35,998 bases of DNA from Clostridia bacterium. GTDB taxonomy: Bacteria; Bacillota; Clostridia; Oscillospirales; CAG-272. Within the stretch, counting starts at the first letter, position 1; the number at the start of each line of letters is the position of its first letter. The notes under the pieces were generated by a model. The model saw nothing but the letters and a program-made list of their open reading frames with translations, did not search any database and was not told where the DNA came from. Shown piece by piece: positions 8,747 to 17,400 of the stretch. A program made the translations under genes and the position numbers. The stretch is taken from NCBI GenBank assembly GCA_017508605.1, contig JAFVYN010000130.1:1-35998 (forward strand), written 5' to 3'.

Positions 8747-9668
8747 TGAAAAATACAAGATCTGTCCCGCGTGCGGCAAGAAGAACTATCCCGGACTTGT
8801 GGAATGCGTGGACTGTGAGCAGGATCTGACGCACGTCAGGATCACCGACGACGAGACCGAGCGTGCCGCTCTCAAGGCGGATCATACCCCGATGGTGCGC
8901 ATCTGCGACAACTGTCACTCCAAAAATCCCTCCAACGCGAGAAAATGCGGGGTTTGCGGCGAGGATATTGCCGATATCACCCCTACTCCCGATTCCGCGC
9001 CCGTGATCGCGGCGGGATACGTGCGCGGTGTGAATACCGAGGAATTGCCCGACGATTCTTCTCTTTTGCAAAAGGCTGTTGACACACCGCCCGCTGTGAC
9101 GGCGGCTCCGACTCCCGTCGCTTTGGATAAAGGGCACGATGGTAGTGAGGATACCCCAACGGCAACCGTCGATAGCCCCGAAACGCCTGTCGATAGCCCC
9201 GTGTCAACCGTCAGTAGCCCCGAAACGCCCTTGCAAACACCGGGCGCTCCGACCGATGCCGCCCTGAACCCCGCCGCCGTCGGCGATGGGGAGGTAATTC
9301 CCGCCGACAGACCGACGGTGATCAACGATGCCGTTCACAAGAGTCTTGTGACGGTGCGTCTGACGAGCCTTGACAGAAGCTACACCCTTGAGCTTTCGGA
9401 GGGCGTCACCCTGCTTGGCAGAAGCGAAACGGGAGGGGAGTATCTCGCCACCAAGCCCTACGTCAGCCGTACCCACTGCAGTATCACGGTTTCGGAAGAA
9501 GGCGCGCTTCTTGAGGAGCTGTCGAATACCAATTACACCTTTGTCAACAATCAACGTGTGATGGGCAAGGTCCTTCTCAAAAACGGCGATATGCTTTCGC
9601 TCGGCGGTCTGACGGTGGGAGGCAACCGTCAGGTGCATGCCGCCTATTTTACGGTAACGGTGGTCTGA
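8736..9668 (+). CDS. double zinc-ribbon FHA-domain protein
   Basis: 310-aa phosphothreonine-binding adaptor. Two CxxC...CxxC zinc ribbons lie at C10/C13/C24/C27 and C57/C60/C71/C74. A Pro/Thr/Ser-rich disordered linker (~80-200) carries three 7-residue repeats of the VDSPETP type. The C-terminal FHA domain (~206-308) shows GRS at 228-230, SRTH at 244-247 and N271, the residues that contact phosphothreonine in this fold. No membrane helix is present, so it should be cytosolic. It overlaps the preceding gene by 11 nt, and its TGA shares one base with the next ATG (TGATG). FHA proteins commonly bind partners phosphorylated by a Hanks kinase; the kinase at 5630-7366 is the obvious one, and the Thr/Pro linker is a possible target (inference). 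Confidence 0.9.
   Translation: MTHDEKYKICPACGKKNYPGLVECVDCEQDLTHVRITDDETERAALKADHTPMVRICDNCHSKNPSNARKCGVCGEDIADITPTPDSAPVIAAGYVRGVNTEELPDDSSLLQKAVDTPPAVTAAPTPVALDKGHDGSEDTPTATVDSPETPVDSPVSTVSSPETPLQTPGAPTDAALNPAAVGDGEVIPADRPTVINDAVHKSLVTVRLTSLDRSYTLELSEGVTLLGRSETGGEYLATKPYVSRTHCSITVSEEGALLEELSNTNYTFVNNQRVMGKVLLKNGDMLSLGGLTVGGNRQVHAAYFTVTVV
9168..9230 (+). repeat. three 21-nt tandem repeats in the FHA linker
   Basis: Units start at 9168, 9189 and 9210 with the core GTCGATAGCCCCG and encode 7-residue Ser-Pro repeats. Units 1 and 3 are almost identical apart from GA/AG. The copy number may vary between strains. Confidence 0.75.
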
Positions 9669-10240
9669 TGTTTGTCGCACGGTTACTCTATCCCGTGACG
9701 GTCCTGGGACCCGGCAAGCGGGTGGCGATCTGGTTTGCGGGCTGTCCGAGACGCTGTCCGGGTTGCTCCAATCCCGAGCTTTGGCATCAGAGCGAGCGTT
9801 ATCGCACCACCCCCGAAACGGTTGCCATGATGGTAGCGAAGATCGCCGCCGAGCATAAGATCGACGGCTTTACCATGACGGGGGGCGATCCCATGATGCA
9901 GCATGACGACCTTATGCGTCTCATCGCTCTGCTCTCGCCCTACAGCCGCGATATTCTCGTCTATACGGGCTACCGATATGAGGAGCTTTCGGATCTTACG
10001 GGCATCACGGCGCTGATCGACGGGGAATACCGCGAGGAAGAAAACCGCTTCACCCCCCTCATCGGCTCGGACAATCAAAGGCTCTTTCTCTTTGACGAGG
10101 CGTATCGTGTGCGCTATCGCCGTTATCCGAAGTCTTTGGCGGGCGCGCCCTCGCCGATTCAGAATTTTACGTCATCCGACGGACATATCTCGGTCGGCAT
10201 TCACCGACCCAGGTTTTTACGGCAACGGCTCAAATCCTGA
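9668..10240 (+). CDS. NrdG-like radical SAM activating-enzyme homologue
   Basis: 190-aa protein with a [4Fe-4S]/SAM signature CX3CX2C (C26, C30, C33) directly after an IWFAGC segment, and a GGDPM motif, as in anaerobic ribonucleotide reductase activases. Family members cleave SAM to make a 5'-deoxyadenosyl radical, usually to install a glycyl radical on a partner enzyme. No NrdD or other glycyl-radical enzyme is encoded in this window, so a role in this cassette rather than in nucleotide reduction is more likely (inference). Its ATG overlaps the FHA stop by one base, meaning tight coupling. The C-terminal ~50 residues look unlike NrdG and may be a partner-binding tail. Confidence 0.85.
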   Translation: MFVARLLYPVTVLGPGKRVAIWFAGCPRRCPGCSNPELWHQSERYRTTPETVAMMVAKIAAEHKIDGFTMTGGDPMMQHDDLMRLIALLSPYSRDILVYTGYRYEELSDLTGITALIDGEYREEENRFTPLIGSDNQRLFLFDEAYRVRYRRYPKSLAGAPSPIQNFTSSDGHISVGIHRPRFLRQRLKS

Positions 10241-10260
10241 AAAAAGAATAGGAAGGCAAT

Positions 10261-12126
10261 ATGGAAACCTATATCCCCAAATGGCATAGTGAACTTACGA
10301 TCTTTTCGTCTGTCAAAAGCGTTCTCATTCTGGAGGGCAACGTGCTTGACAGCTATCAGTATCCGGTGGAGGGCAGTGTCCCGAAGGGCAGTATTCTGCG
10401 CCTCAACGAGTATCTCCACCACTTCTTCAAGGACATGGCGTATCAGAATATCGTGTTCTATAACACCCTTGACGGCTTTTCGAACAGCGTGGAGGACGGT
10501 CATATCGAGCGATTCTGCCGCCTTTGCGGTATTTCGGTGTGGCAAACGACTGTTAATGCTGATTTCAAGGGGGCTGATGCGACCGCGCCGCAGTATATCA
10601 AGACCGTTCTTGAGCAGAATCTCGAGCCGAGTGTGGTGGTGATGGACTTTGCTTCCCGTTCGATCGTCTCTCCCGATATGCTTGATCAACGCGAGGTCGA
10701 CAGCTTTACACGGATCTTGCAGGCGTCTCTTGGCGCCAAGGATGTGAGAGGCGAGGGCGGGATCCGAAAAAATCTCTTCGTTATGATCGTCAACAAGCTC
10801 AATGACCTGCCCGCCTGGTTTTTTCTGAACAATCCGAACGGCAAGTGCATCACCCTCGGCTATCCCACCAAGGAGGAGCGCGAGGCACTTGTGAAGGGCG
10901 AGAATTTCAGAAGCTTTTTCTCACCCGACTGTTATCAGCGCGGTATGGCGGATTTTTGCGAATCCCCCGAGGAGCTTGCGCGGATCCAGGACCGTTTCGT
11001 GGGCTTGACCGAGGGCTTTACCTTTACCGAGCTGAACTCCCTGCGCCGTCTTTGTAAAAACGAGCGCATCGAAATGCACGCCATGACCGACGTAGTCGAT
11101 CTCTACCGCTACGGCATCAAGGAAAATCCCTGGAAAAAGGTGGACAGAGAGAAGATCCGCGACGGCATACGCTATTTTGAGCGCCGTGTGAAGGGACAGC
11201 TGCCCGCTCTTACGAAGACGCTCCGTGTGATCAAGCGCGCGATCGCGTCGGGTTCGGACAGCGCCAACAAGCGCCCGAAGGGTGTTCTTTTCTTCGCGGG
11301 ACCGACGGGTACGGGCAAAACCGAAACGGCAAAGACCCTTGCCGAGCTGTTGTTCGGGGATGAGAGCGCGTTTTTCCGCTTTGATATGAGTGAGTACAAG
11401 CAGAGCCACAGCGATCAGAAGCTTCTCGGCGCGCCTCCCGGATACGTGGGCTATGAGGCAGGCGGACAGCTGACCAACGCTGTCAGAAAGAAGCCCTTTT
11501 CGGTGCTTCTCTTCGACGAGATCGAAAAGGCGCACAGCTCGATCCTCGATAAATTCCTGCAGATCCTCGACGACGGCAGAATGACCGACGGACAGGGCAA
11601 TACCGTATATTTCAGCGAGTGCGTGATCATTTTCACCTCGAATCTCGGTGTTTATGCCGAGGGCGAGAACGGAAAGCTTCGCTGTGTGATCGATCCGAAG
11701 ATGTCCTATGACGAGCTTTCGAAAACGCTGAAGGGTGCCATTGAGGACTATTTCAAGCTGACCCTCGGCAGACCCGAGCTGCTCAACCGCATCGGTGACA
11801 ATATCGTGATCTACGATTTCATGCGCGAGGATACGGCGCATGAGATCCTGAAGGCACAGATCTCACGTTATCAGAAGGAGCTTCACACCACGCGCCGCAT
11901 CACGCTGACGCTTTCCGAGGAAGCTTATCAGTATCTCTTCGAACGTGTCAGGGAGCATCTTGACGAAAACGGCAGAGGGGTACGCAACGTGGTACACAGC
12001 CATCTTGAGGAAAGCTTCGAATGTCGCTATTTTGAGGGCGATATTCCCGAGGGCAGTGAGGTTCTGATCACCGCCTTTCACAATGAAGGGGGCTATACCG
12101 TTCCCGATATCACCGTTGTCAACTGA
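10261..12126 (+). CDS. AAA+ ATPase with ClpA/B-type C-terminal motor and degenerate N-terminal module
   Basis: 621-aa protein. The C-terminal half is a ClpB/ClpA D2-type motor: Walker A GPTGTGKT at 347-354, pore-loop segment GYVGY at 394-398, Walker B FDEIEKAH around D419/E420, sensor-1 TSN, an arginine-finger segment GRPELLNR and a C-terminal small domain. The pore loop implies threading of protein substrates. Residues 1-300 resemble an AAA module with its lid (EGFTFTELNSLRRL) but have no Walker A, so that half probably cannot bind ATP. The Clp N-domain, middle domain and ClpP-binding tripeptide are not seen, so it is not a housekeeping ClpB/C. AGGAAGG precedes the ATG. The stop codon sits in the loop of an 11-bp hairpin. 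Confidence 0.92.
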   Translation: METYIPKWHSELTIFSSVKSVLILEGNVLDSYQYPVEGSVPKGSILRLNEYLHHFFKDMAYQNIVFYNTLDGFSNSVEDGHIERFCRLCGISVWQTTVNADFKGADATAPQYIKTVLEQNLEPSVVVMDFASRSIVSPDMLDQREVDSFTRILQASLGAKDVRGEGGIRKNLFVMIVNKLNDLPAWFFLNNPNGKCITLGYPTKEEREALVKGENFRSFFSPDCYQRGMADFCESPEELARIQDRFVGLTEGFTFTELNSLRRLCKNERIEMHAMTDVVDLYRYGIKENPWKKVDREKIRDGIRYFERRVKGQLPALTKTLRVIKRAIASGSDSANKRPKGVLFFAGPTGTGKTETAKTLAELLFGDESAFFRFDMSEYKQSHSDQKLLGAPPGYVGYEAGGQLTNAVRKKPFSVLLFDEIEKAHSSILDKFLQILDDGRMTDGQGNTVYFSECVIIFTSNLGVYAEGENGKLRCVIDPKMSYDELSKTLKGAIEDYFKLTLGRPELLNRIGDNIVIYDFMREDTAHEILKAQISRYQKELHTTRRITLTLSEEAYQYLFERVREHLDENGRGVRNVVHSHLEESFECRYFEGDIPEGSEVLITAFHNEGGYTVPDITVVN

Positions 12127-12139
12127 CGGTTGACAACGG
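12113..12139 (+). repeat. 11-bp hairpin spanning the AAA+ stop codon
   Basis: CCGTTGTCAAC (12113-12123) and GTTGACAACGG (12129-12139) are perfectly complementary around a 5-nt loop that contains the TGA stop. No T-tract follows, and a strong AGGAGG site lies shortly downstream, so this is not an intrinsic terminator. It could stabilise or separate the two cistrons. It contains the 14-mer ACTGACGGTTGACA, also present at 7096-7109 and, inverted, at 9202-9215. Confidence 0.7.
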
Positions 12140-12160
12140 AACCAATTCAAGGAGGAGCAA

Positions 12161-13300
12161 ATGAATTTTACCCAACTGAAGAAAGAGCTTTCTGAGAGCG
12201 TCAGAATCTTACTGGAGGACGCGGGATTTCTTCGGCATACCTCGGTAGAAGAGCTGCTCGAAAGCTGTGCTTTGTATGATCCCGATACCGTGCTGACGCT
12301 GATGCGGGAGCATTTCGCAAATGATGAAGCGTTTGTCGCTCTGAGAAAATATTATCAATCGGATACCGATCCCGTTACCGATGAGGAAAGATGGAAGGGT
12401 TATGCGGACTACGGATACTACGCGGGATTTTACAGCGTGGCGTACGTTCAGCACCTGTTCTGGGATTCTGCGAGACAAAAGGATCTTAAGACCGACGAGA
12501 TCATGGCACAGCTTATCCAAAACCGCTTTCCAGTCAGATCGAAGCTACACGCCATCAGCCGATCCATGAAACCGCATGAGGAGTATCTCGGATATCTTGG
12601 TGAGGCGTATTGGAGAAAGGTTAAGGAGCTTTTTGCCGCGGTCGAGCCCTTTGAAGAGGCTGCCGCGGTCGAGGTGGGGCATTGCGGCTATATCCTCGGT
12701 CTTCTTGCCGCCGAGGGCTGTCTTTCCCGCCGCCGCTCTGACGAATGGATCATGAGCCGTGAAGAGATCGATACCGCGCTTTCGAAGATCTCGGCTTCAA
12801 CCAAGCGTTTTCAGTACAATTCCTCGCCCAGCGCCATGTGCTATTCGATGGCGATGCCGACCTACGTTGACTGCACCTTCGTCTGTGACGATTGCGGCAA
12901 GAAGATGGCAGGCTCGGTCTATCGGGGAAACGAGGATCTTGTGAAGAAGTACCGCTGGCTTGCCGATGAATTCATGGGGCTTGCGAAGATCAAGGTCCTT
13001 TGTCCCGACTGCCTCCGCCACCATCTTCCGAATGAGAAATCCTGTCATGAGGAGCGCCGTGACGGGGATGAGGTTACTCTGCTCTTTGCCTTTACCCCGA
13101 AGGGCGGCAAAACGGTTTACAGCCACCTGAACCGTTCTTACTATTCCGACAGCAGCCACCGTATCGCGCTGAGTGTTCTCAAGGGTGCTGTTACTATTTC
13201 TCAGCTCATCGGGGAGCATTCGTATGAGATGAGTCCCTTGGGATATATACTCTGTATCAAGGAGATCCTCGGCGAGAGTCTTGCGGAGGATGAGACATGA
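12161..13300 (+). CDS. uncharacterised zinc-knuckle protein coupled to a radical SAM/SPASM gene
   Basis: 379-aa soluble protein I do not recognise. The first ~190 residues are helical. A probable zinc site is formed by CDDC (C242/C245) and CPDC (C281/C284), preceded by a Cys/Met/Tyr-rich segment at ~218-240. The C-terminal ~90 residues look alpha/beta. AAGGAGGAG lies just before the ATG. The TGA overlaps the start of the radical SAM/SPASM gene (ATGA), the arrangement often seen for radical SAM enzymes and their partner or substrate, so it may be the protein modified or recognised by that enzyme (inference). No signal peptide or transmembrane helix is seen. Confidence 0.8.
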   Translation: MNFTQLKKELSESVRILLEDAGFLRHTSVEELLESCALYDPDTVLTLMREHFANDEAFVALRKYYQSDTDPVTDEERWKGYADYGYYAGFYSVAYVQHLFWDSARQKDLKTDEIMAQLIQNRFPVRSKLHAISRSMKPHEEYLGYLGEAYWRKVKELFAAVEPFEEAAAVEVGHCGYILGLLAAEGCLSRRRSDEWIMSREEIDTALSKISASTKRFQYNSSPSAMCYSMAMPTYVDCTFVCDDCGKKMAGSVYRGNEDLVKKYRWLADEFMGLAKIKVLCPDCLRHHLPNEKSCHEERRDGDEVTLLFAFTPKGGKTVYSHLNRSYYSDSSHRIALSVLKGAVTISQLIGEHSYEMSPLGYILCIKEILGESLAEDET

Positions 13301-14286
13301 TCCCCCTTCCCGAGGTTGCGGTCCTTGAGCTGACTTATCGCTGTAACCACCGCTGTTTCTTCTGCTCCTGCCCCTGGGAGGCAGAGGAAAGCTACCGCCT
13401 TCAGGAGATGCCCTTTTCAGAGTGGCAACTTGTGGTTGACACGCTGATGGCAAACGGAGTCAAGACCTTCACGCTGACCGGCGGCGAGCCGCTGATGAGA
13501 GAGGATCTCAAGGATCTCCTCCGTTATCTTGCGGGCAAGGGGGCTTCTGTCAATCTGATCTCCAACGGCCGCGCGATCGATGATAGCTTTCTTGATTTTC
13601 TGGCGATGTGGCAGATCCCTTTGTCGGTCAGCATGCCGGGACTCAGGACCTTTCATGAGCATACCGGTGTAGACAATGTCTCACACGTGCTGTCGCTCTA
13701 TGCCAAAGCGCACGCGCGGGGTGTGACGGTCAACGCCAACATCGCGGTGACTAAGAAAAATCTCCCTGAGCTGTATGAAACCATCGCCTACGCCCTTCTG
13801 AACGGCGCGGATTATGTGCTGCTCAACCGTTTTCTGCCCGGCGGTCGGGGGCTTTCGAATGAAGAATACCTCCTCACGCGGGAGGAGGTCAACGAAATGC
13901 TCGATATTGCCGAGGAGGTGCTTTCTAAGGCGGGGCGTTACGGTCACGTTGGGACCGAGCTTCCCCTGTGCGCGATCGATCATCCCGAGCGCTACGAGCA
14001 TATCCGTGTGAGCAATCTCTGTGCCGCCGCCAAAGGCTTTTTCGTGGTCGATCCCAGCGGCTATCTCAAGGTCTGCAACCACTCCCCTACAAGGCTTTGC
14101 CGTTACGATGCGCTTGAGAAGCTGCGGGATCACCCCTACTGGAAAGCCTTTCAAGGGCGAAACTATCTTCCCGATGCTTGCCGTGACTGTGACAAAAAAG
14201 CACTGTGTGATGGCGGCTGCCGTGAAGCCGCTCACGTGTTCAGCGGCAGTTATACCGATCCCGATCCGATCTTTGACGAGGGGTAA
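13297..14286 (+). CDS. radical SAM / SPASM-domain protein
   Basis: 329-aa enzyme with the radical SAM motif CNHRCFFC (C16, C20, C23), a GGEP motif (TGGEPL) and a Cys-rich C-terminal SPASM-like region (a CRDC pair followed by CDGGC) expected to bind auxiliary Fe-S clusters. Relatives modify peptides and proteins (sactipeptide, PQQ and anSME-type chemistry) or build cofactors such as heme d1. The substrate is unknown; no short precursor peptide is evident nearby, so the coupled protein at 12161-13300 or another cassette protein is the first suspect (inference). It overlaps the upstream gene by 4 nt, is the last gene of the cassette, and ends in TAA, unlike the TGA stops of the other cassette genes. 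Confidence 0.88.
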   Translation: MIPLPEVAVLELTYRCNHRCFFCSCPWEAEESYRLQEMPFSEWQLVVDTLMANGVKTFTLTGGEPLMREDLKDLLRYLAGKGASVNLISNGRAIDDSFLDFLAMWQIPLSVSMPGLRTFHEHTGVDNVSHVLSLYAKAHARGVTVNANIAVTKKNLPELYETIAYALLNGADYVLLNRFLPGGRGLSNEEYLLTREEVNEMLDIAEEVLSKAGRYGHVGTELPLCAIDHPERYEHIRVSNLCAAAKGFFVVDPSGYLKVCNHSPTRLCRYDALEKLRDHPYWKAFQGRNYLPDACRDCDKKALCDGGCREAAHVFSGSYTDPDPIFDEG

Positions 14287-14293
14287 GGGATAT

Positions 14294-14343
14294 GACAAAA
14301 ACCGACAAAAAACGATAAAAAGAGACAGAAAGAGACAAAAATC
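14294..14343. repeat. right flank of cassette A: five 10-nt units of GACAAAAAnn type
   Basis: Five consecutive 10-nt units start at 14294, 14304, 14314, 14324 and 14334 (GACAAAAACC, GACAAAAAAC, GATAAAAAGA, GACAGAAAGA, GACAAAAATC). The first 17 bases are the inverted match (16/17) of 79-95 at the other end of the cassette. The phased A-tracts should bend DNA. It lies between the last cassette gene and the terminator hairpin. Confidence 0.65.
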
Positions 14344-14361
14344 TCCAAAAGAAACGAAAAT

Positions 14362-14390
14362 ACCCGGATCGCCCTTTGGGTGATCCGGGT
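14362..14390. terminator. bidirectional terminator between convergent genes
   Basis: ACCCGGATCGCCC and GGGTGATCCGGGT form a 13-bp stem (one G.T pair) around a TTT loop. On the - strand it is followed by TATTTTCGTTTCTTTT, suiting termination of the GH78 gene. On the + strand an A-rich run precedes it and ATTGTTACAT follows, giving weaker termination of cassette A. Confidence 0.8.
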
Positions 14391-14435
14391 ATTGTTACAT
14401 GTTAGGTTGTGAAGTAAGCTTCTGATCTCAGGAGA

Positions 14436-17400
14436 TCACTTCAGGTTGGCACCGAGCGTGAAGCTGCCGCAGACAACCTCGATCACGGTAACACCGTTTT
14501 CGGTGGTGACAGAAAGAACGCCGTCTTCCGCGGTCAGCGCGGACAGAGCCTTGCCGTTCAGCGTGATATCGGAAGCCGATTTGGGCAGAGTCAGCTTTGC
14601 CGTGGTATTGGCGGGCAGGCTGAACTTGTAGGTCCAGGCATCGCCTTCAAACTGAGAAGATGCCTTGATCACGCCGTAGGGCGAATCATAGCTTGCCTCA
14701 CAGCCGAGACGCTTGTCGGGCTGAGGTGTGAGAAGCACGTGCTTGAAGCCGGGATTTTCGGGATCTGCGCCGATACCCGCCATGGATTCAAACATCCAGC
14801 CCGCAACAGCACCGTAAGCGTAGTGGTTGAAGGAGTTCATACCGACGTCACCGAAGCCGTTTTCGAGGGTATAGGAGTTCCAGCGCTCCCAGATGGTGGT
14901 AGCGCCCTGATCAACAGAGTAGAGCCACGAGGGATTATCATGCTGAAGAAGGAGGGTGTACGCGATATCGTTCTTGCCGATCTTCGTCAGGGTCTTCATG
15001 ATGATGGCAGTACCGAGGAAGCCCGTACCGAGCTTATTGCCTCTTGCCTTGATGTTGTTGACGAGCTGTGTAAGAACGGTATTATAGGATTTTTCGTCGG
15101 GGAGAAGGTTGAGATAGAGCGCATAGAGGCATACCGACTGCTCGGTTCTCTTCAGTCTGCCCGTGGAGGAGACGTACTGATCAATAAAGGTTGCCTTCTG
15201 CTCTTCGTAAAGCGCCATATAGCGTTCGGCATCGGAGGTCTTACCGATCGCCGTTGCCATTTCCGCCATCATCAGGGCATCCCAGGCGTAGTAAGCGCGG
15301 GATAGCATCGACTGAATGGTACCGTCGTTCGATTCGTAAGCCAGCCAGTCGCCCCAGATGTTTTCGGGACCATCCTTGACCATCAGGAAATCATCCACGT
15401 ACCACTGCATCGAATCCCAGTTGTCGAGAATGACGTCGGTGTCACCGTAGTGGACGTAAAGGGTATAGGGCACGATCACGCCGGCATCAGCCCAGCCCGT
15501 GCCGCCCCAACCCGCGCCTGCGTAAGCGCCCGTGGGTGCGGTACCGGCATAAGCGCCTTCGTTGTTCTGTGCGTCGCGCATGTCGGTCATGAATTTTTCA
15601 AGGAAGGTCTTCGAATACGCAAGATACGAGCCTGCCTGCGCGAATACCTGCGTATCACCCGTCCAGCCCTGACGCTCGTCACGCTGAGGGCAGTCGGTGG
15701 GAATGGAGAGATAGTTCGAATACATACCCCAACGAACGTTGGAGATGAGCTGATTGATATCCTTATCGGTGGTGGTCATGAAGCCCGTGTCGATATCGAC
15801 AGAGGTGACGACCTGACCGCTGACAGCGTGAAGTGTGATATCGTCAGTCGCGGTGATCTCGATATAGCGGAAGCCGTAGAAGGAGAAGGAGGGATGATAG
15901 GTCTCCTCGCCCTTGCCCGAGAGGATATAGGTGGTCTGTGCCTTGGCGGAGCGGTAGTTGGCGTTATAGATCGAGCCGCCGGGACCGTCGTTGCCGCGGG
16001 ACTTTTCGCCGTTTTGGTCATTGAGGATCTCGCCGTGGCGAACCGAAAGAACGGTTCCTGCCTTGCCCGATACGGTGAAGCATTCCCAACCCGCGAAGTT
16101 CTGGCCGAAGTCAACGAGCAGGGTCTCGCCTGCCTTGAGGGTAACGGCGCCCTCGGTCTGTGTGGTGAGTACGTTGATCTTACCGTAGGCGTTGGCATTG
16201 GCACCTGTTGCGCCCTTGAAGACCGTCAGCGAGACGGGTTTTCTTTCAAGGTCTTCTCTGACCGTGATGAACGAGCCCTGCCATGCGACGATCTCGCCCG
16301 TGAATTCACGGTTGATCTTGGCATTTGTCCAGGCGGAATCGTCAAAGCCGACCTTCATGAAGTCCTGAGAAATACGCGCGTCATAGCTTTCGCCTGTGAA
16401 AATGTCGGCGTAGGTGACAGCGGCGGCACATGCCGTCTTCCAGGTGGTGTCGGTCACGATGGTTTCCTTTGTGCCGTCATTATAGGTGAGAATGAGCTTT
16501 GCGAGATAAGCGTCTTCCTTACCGAAGCGGTTGGCGGCGGTGTCGCTCCACCAGCTCTTCGATACGATCGCCGAAAGCGCGTTCTTGCCTTCGGTGAGGT
16601 AGCTTGTGATATCGTAAGTATTGTAGAACTTGCGGTCAGCCATTTCGGTGAAGCCGGGCTTCAGCTCGTGATATTCGATCGAGCCGTCTTCATAGACTCT
16701 GCCCACGCGCTTGCCGTTGACGAAGGATTCGTAAACGCCGAGACCCGAGGAATAGAGCTTAGCCGAAACAAGTCCCGCCTTGACGGTGATCTCCTTGCGG
16801 AATACGGGAAGACCGTTCGCCTCGGTGCGGATATAGATGTTTTCGGCAATGTTATCGGTCGTACCGACACGGAGCTTGCCGTCAACGAGGGTTGCGTAGG
16901 ACGAGCCGCTGAAATGATGCGTAGACTCAGAGAAATCGTTTTCGTAAATGACCTTGCCGTCCTTGTCGCGGATGACGATGTTATCGTAGGTTGCGATCTC
17001 GGTATCAGCGCCCGCTACCGTCGAGTGACGGAAGCCGATGTTGACAAGGGGAAGGTTTGCCGAATGGGTGTAGGTGGCGGCGAGGGTCAGGCTGTTTTCA
17101 TCCTTGCCGAAATAGGTCTTGACCACTTTGCCGTTGACCTCGATGCGTTCGTGAACGGTCTTGCCAATGACTTCGCCGACCGAATAACCGACAGCGGAGG
17201 TGATATCCACCGCCTGCACGTTACCGGGACCGCCGGGATAAGCCGTCCAGTTGCCGCCTTGCTTGAAGTGAGGACGGAGCAGGATCGCGCCGCCGAGCGA
17301 GGTGTTGACCTGCCAGCAGGCGAAGGTACCGGTGTCGCTCATATTGAAGCAGAAGCCCTGGTTACCGACGTCGATGATGAAATCGAAGTCAATGGTGTAC

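Noticed and set aside
111..14286. Assignment of the cassette to BREX, tellurite-resistance (Ter) or a type VII-like system
   Set aside because: No PglX/PglZ/BrxC, TerD, vWA, PP2C or EccC-type gene is present; sharing a kinase or FHA domain is not enough.
14294..14343. CRISPR-like array
   Set aside because: Units are 10 nt with no spacers and no cas genes nearby; it is a degenerate A-rich tandem repeat.
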